Of a DNA stretch of 7,625 nt, positions 5,249-7,625 are shown piece by piece. The stretch is from JBQCHF01 sp051953655 (lineage in GTDB: Bacteria > Actinomycetota > Actinomycetes > Motilibacterales > Motilibacteraceae): contig JBQCIO010000091.1 in NCBI GenBank assembly GCA_051953655.1, positions 1 through 7,625 on the forward strand. The letters are read 5' to 3'. Below the pieces are notes generated by a model. The model was not told where the DNA came from and did no database searches. It saw only the letters and a program-made list of their open reading frames with translations. How positions within the stretch are numbered: position 1 is the stretch's first letter; the number at the start of each line of letters is the position of its first letter. The position numbers and the translations under genes are program-made.

Positions 5249-6190
5249 ATGACGCACACCGCGAGCCTCGTGCTCGCTTCGATCCCCAGCCCCAGTCGAG
5301 GAGTCTGGCACCTCGGGCCGTTCCCGCTGCGCGCCTACGCCTTCGCCATCATCATCGGCATCGTCCTGGCAGTCATCATCGGCGACCGCCGCTGGGTGGC
5401 GCGGGGCGGCCTGCCGGGCACGATGGGCGACGTCGCGATCTGGGCCGTGCCATTCGGGATCGTCGGCGGCCGCCTCTACCACGTCATCACCACCCCGGAG
5501 CCTTACTGGGGCGCCGGCGGTCACCCGATCCGCGCTCTGTATGTCTGGCAAGGCGGACTGGGGATCTGGGGGGCGGTCCTGCTCGGCGGAGTCGGGGCGT
5601 GGATCGGCTGCCGCCGGCGAGGCATCCCGCTGCCGCCGTTCGCCGACGCCCTCGCCCCCGGCCTGCTGGTTGCCCAAGCCGTCGGCCGCTGGGGCAACTG
5701 GTTCAACCAAGAGCTCTTCGGCCGACCCACCACGCTGCCCTGGGGCCTGCGCATCGACCCCGCGCACCGGCCGCCCGGGTACGAGCAGTACGCCACCTTC
5801 CACCCCACCTTCCTCTACGAGTCCATCTGGTGCCTGATCGCCGCCGCACTCGTGGTCTGGGCCGACCGGCGCTTCCGGATGGGCCACGGGCGCGCCTTCG
5901 CTCTCTACGTGGCGCTCTACACCGTGGGCCGCTCGGTCACCGAAGCGCTGCGCATCGACACCGCCGAGCACGTCCTCGGGCTGCGCCTGAACCAGTGGAC
6001 GAGCATCGTCGTGTTCCTCGGCGCCGTCGCCTACATCGTGGTGTCCGCACGGCTGCGCCCCGGCCGGGAGCGAGTCGTCGACCCGAGATCGCACCGGACC
6101 AACGTCGAGCCCGGTGAAGACCCGACGCCCCCCTCCCCCTCCGGCGGTGACTCAGCATCCAGCGGGGGCGCCCCGCTGCCGTCCTCGTAA
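5249..6190 (+). CDS. lgt: Prolipoprotein diacylglyceryl transferase Lgt
   Basis: Lgt transfers diacylglycerol from phosphatidylglycerol to the lipobox cysteine of prolipoproteins, the first step of lipoprotein maturation in the cytoplasmic membrane. The 313-residue product shows the family signature GRWGNWFNQE (146-155), preceded by the GGRLYHV motif (73-79) and followed by FHPTFLYES (184-192) and GRSVTEALR (227-235), which holds the arginine and acidic residue expected near the active site. About seven hydrophobic segments are present, from 29-45 to 250-266. A hydrophilic tail of about 45 residues rich in Pro, Ser and Gly (268-313) extends beyond the catalytic core, as seen in many actinobacterial Lgt proteins. 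The ATG at 5249 has AGGA ten bases upstream. It sits 80 bases after the thioredoxin gene and is probably cotranscribed with it. The location beside a repressor-protease pair is unusual for a housekeeping lgt, so this may be a second copy. Confidence 0.95.
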   Translation: MTHTASLVLASIPSPSRGVWHLGPFPLRAYAFAIIIGIVLAVIIGDRRWVARGGLPGTMGDVAIWAVPFGIVGGRLYHVITTPEPYWGAGGHPIRALYVWQGGLGIWGAVLLGGVGAWIGCRRRGIPLPPFADALAPGLLVAQAVGRWGNWFNQELFGRPTTLPWGLRIDPAHRPPGYEQYATFHPTFLYESIWCLIAAALVVWADRRFRMGHGRAFALYVALYTVGRSVTEALRIDTAEHVLGLRLNQWTSIVVFLGAVAYIVVSARLRPGRERVVDPRSHRTNVEPGEDPTPPSPSGGDSASSGGAPLPSS

Positions 6191-6260
6191 CCGCGACGAA
6201 CTCGCATGCGGCCGCCGGCCCCAGCGATCCCTCGGGGGGCCTCGGGCGAGCCACCGCTCC

Positions 6261-6306
6261 GTCTGCGAGCAGAGCGCGTAGAGGTCTGCGGACATAGCGC
6301 GTAGAA
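6261..6306. repeat. Tandem 23-base repeat, two copies, each an imperfect palindrome
   Basis: Copy one (6261-6283) and copy two (6284-6306) are head to tail and match at 19 of 23 positions, sharing GTCTGCG at the start and AGCGCGTAGA near the end. Within each unit TCTnCG pairs with CGnAGA across a 21-base dyad; copy one adds a further GC/GC pair. Two adjacent dyads spaced about two helical turns apart resemble a double operator, though the regulator is unknown. Confidence 0.6.
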
Positions 6307-6450
6307 CACCGAAGAGGCGGCCACGCCCGGGTCCGGGCAGACCGCTGCCGGGCGGAGAACTGGTTCGGCGCGGCACCCACCTCGGGGTCGGCGCCGTCCC
6401 GCCAGGCCGACCTGTCACCTGACCCCGTGTCGAAGCGGGGCCACGCCCAC

Positions 6451-6460
6451 TGTCGCGACA
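6451..6460. promoter_or_regulatory. Perfect palindrome TGTCGCGACA
   Basis: A perfect 10-base inverted repeat about 90 bases before the M23 peptidase start. It could be a regulator-binding site, but it is short and could be chance in GC-rich DNA. Confidence 0.25.
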
Positions 6461-6548
6461 TGGCCAGCGCTGACCTGTTCATCCTCTACCGTTAGCACCC
6501 GACGAGTGACTACCTGAGCCCCTACGAACGCAAGGGAATCCCCGCTCC

Positions 6549-7625
6549 GTGCCACTGCACCCCCTACGCGCAGCGCGCTCGCTGCGCCTTCGCTGGGTTG
6601 CCGCCATCGCCGTCGCCGGACTGGTGCTGGCCGCGGGTCCCGCGGTGGCGCAGGACGACCGGGCCGCCAAGAGCAAGGTCGACCAGCAGATCGGGCAGCT
6701 CAAGGGCCAGCTCGCCGACTCCTCGGCGGCCGCCGACCAGGCCGCGGCCACGCTGGCGCAGACGCGCACCAAGCTCGCGCAGGCCCAGCAGGCCGCCGCC
6801 GCCGCGCAGGGCGCGCTCGACGCCGCCCGGGCCAAGGAGCAGGCGCTGGCCGACCAGGTCGCGCAGGCCCAGGACGACGTCGCCCGCAGTACCGCGCGGA
6901 TCGCCGCCACGCAGGCCCACCTGGACCAGGTGCGCAGCGAGCTCGGCTCGGTGGCCCGCCAGCAGTACATGAGCGGCGGGGCGGACCAGCTCGCCCTCGT
7001 CGACCTGATGCTCTCGGCCAAGGACATGACCAGCTTCACCGAGGCCAAGGCGATCACCGGCGCGGTGGCCAACAAGGAGAACGGAGTCGTCGCCGACCTG
7101 CTGAGCACGGCCAAGCAGCTCGCCGACGAGAAGGCCAAGCTCCAGGCCCGCCAGGCGCGGCTGAGCGCCCTGCACGGCCAGGCCGCGCAGGCGGTGCAGA
7201 CCTCCGCCGGGCTCGCCGCCCAGGCCGACGCGGCCCAGGCCCAGGTCGCCGCGCTGGAGCGGACGCAGGCCGCCGCGCTGGCCACCATCGAGAAGGAGAA
7301 GGCCCGGGAGCAGGACGCGCTGGCCTCGGCCCAGCGCGAGTCCGCCGCGCTGGCCAAGCGGATCGCCGACGCCCAGCGCCGGCTCGCCGCCCAGCTGGCC
7401 GCAGAGCAGGCAGCCAAGCGGCGCCGGGCCGCAGCGCCCGCGCCCGCTGCGCCGCCCGCCGCCTCGCGCGGAGGCGGCGCCGGGCTGGTGTGGCCCGCGA
7501 GCGGACCACTGTTCGGAGTAGTCGGGCCCCGTACCAACCCCGCCACCGGGTCGCTGTCCTGCCACGCCGGCATCGACATCGCCGCCGGCTACGGCACACC
7601 GATCCTCGCGGCGGCCGACGGCATC
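6549..7625 (+). CDS. Secreted coiled-coil M23 peptidoglycan metallopeptidase, C-terminus cut by window edge
   Basis: A cell-wall hydrolase or hydrolase activator of the EnvC-like type: a long coiled coil followed by a lysostaphin-type M23 domain. The visible part is 359 codons from the GTG at 6549. Residues 1-34 form a Sec signal peptide (basic start, hydrophobic core VAAIAVAGLVLAAG, predicted cleavage after AVA at 34). About residues 38-300 are Ala, Gln, Lys and Glu rich and strongly coiled-coil, interrupted by a QQYMSGGADQLALVDLMLSA segment near 139-158 that is typical of such proteins. A Pro/Ala-rich hinge follows near 299-305, and the M23 domain begins around WPASGP (about 314). Its first zinc motif HxxxD is His339-AGI-Asp343. 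The second motif (HxH) lies past the edge, so catalytic competence cannot be judged. The start has AAGGGA 11 bases upstream, a weak fit. It appears independent of the upstream lgt. Confidence 0.9.
   Translation, partial: MPLHPLRAARSLRLRWVAAIAVAGLVLAAGPAVAQDDRAAKSKVDQQIGQLKGQLADSSAAADQAAATLAQTRTKLAQAQQAAAAAQGALDAARAKEQALADQVAQAQDDVARSTARIAATQAHLDQVRSELGSVARQQYMSGGADQLALVDLMLSAKDMTSFTEAKAITGAVANKENGVVADLLSTAKQLADEKAKLQARQARLSALHGQAAQAVQTSAGLAAQADAAQAQVAALERTQAAALATIEKEKAREQDALASAQRESAALAKRIADAQRRLAAQLAAEQAAKRRRAAAPAPAAPPAASRGGGAGLVWPASGPLFGVVGPRTNPATGSLSCHAGIDIAAGYGTPILAAADGI

Larger units (their letters stand above)
6191..6548. other. Intergenic region between lgt and the M23 peptidase gene
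   Basis: I see no convincing coding frame in these 358 bases. They hold a tandem 23-base repeat (6261-6306), a short GC hairpin GCCCG-GGTC-CGGGC (6325-6338), a hairpin CCCCG/CGGGG with an eight-base loop (6423-6440), and a perfect 10-base palindrome (6451-6460). I looked for a c-di-AMP (ydaO-type) riboswitch, which is common before actinobacterial cell-wall hydrolase genes, and could not recognise its conserved core. No hairpin is followed by a T-run, so no classical terminator for lgt can be named. A promoter for the M23 gene must lie here, but I cannot place it with confidence. Confidence 0.6.

Noticed and set aside
6191..6548. c-di-AMP riboswitch upstream of the M23 gene
   Set aside because: This class often precedes actinobacterial hydrolase genes, but I could not find its conserved core or a matching set of helices.
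6479..7599. Long minus-strand open frames opposite the M23 peptidase
   Set aside because: Their products are monotonous Ala/Ser/Trp or Arg/Gly sequence mirrored from the coiled-coil gene, and the plus-strand reading has a signal peptide and an M23 motif.

Overview
The window looks like chromosomal DNA of a high-GC actinomycete (Actinomycetota). Codons end mostly in G or C, GTG starts are frequent, adjacent genes overlap by GTGA, and a thioredoxin-CcdA-ResB gene order typical of the phylum's System II cytochrome c maturation is present. I cannot place it in a family or genus.

Layout. Reading leftward on the minus strand from about 4334: a BlaI/MecI/CopY-type repressor (4334-3963), a BlaR1-like M56 membrane metallopeptidase with no sensor domain (3966-3022), a small two-helix membrane protein (2959-2681), a TlpA/ResA-like thioredoxin lipoprotein (ending at 1876, start uncertain), CcdA (1879-1118) and ResB (from 1068, running off the left edge). 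Reading rightward from the same intergenic region: a second, membrane-anchored TlpA-like thioredoxin with an unusual CDAC active site (4470-5168), then a prolipoprotein diacylglyceryl transferase, Lgt (5249-6190). After a 358-base gap with small repeats and palindromes comes a secreted coiled-coil M23 peptidoglycan peptidase (6549 onward), cut by the right edge.

How the parts may work together. CcdA passes reducing electrons across the membrane, TlpA/ResA uses them to keep apocytochrome c haem-binding cysteines reduced, and ResB takes part in haem delivery and ligation. Lgt lipidates lipoproteins, which would include the TlpA/ResA protein encoded here. The repressor and M56 protease resemble the BlaI-BlaR1 signalling pair, in which the protease leads to repressor cleavage. 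An 18-base motif (14 of 18 positions identical) lies both in the divergent repressor/thioredoxin intergenic region and in front of the small membrane protein gene. This makes it plausible that one protease-controlled repressor regulates both arms, an envelope thiol-redox and lipoprotein module joined to the cytochrome c maturation operon. That regulatory link is inference. The poorly formed 5' end of the TlpA/ResA gene, just where the module meets the ccdA-resB block, suggests the two were joined by a rearrangement or insertion.
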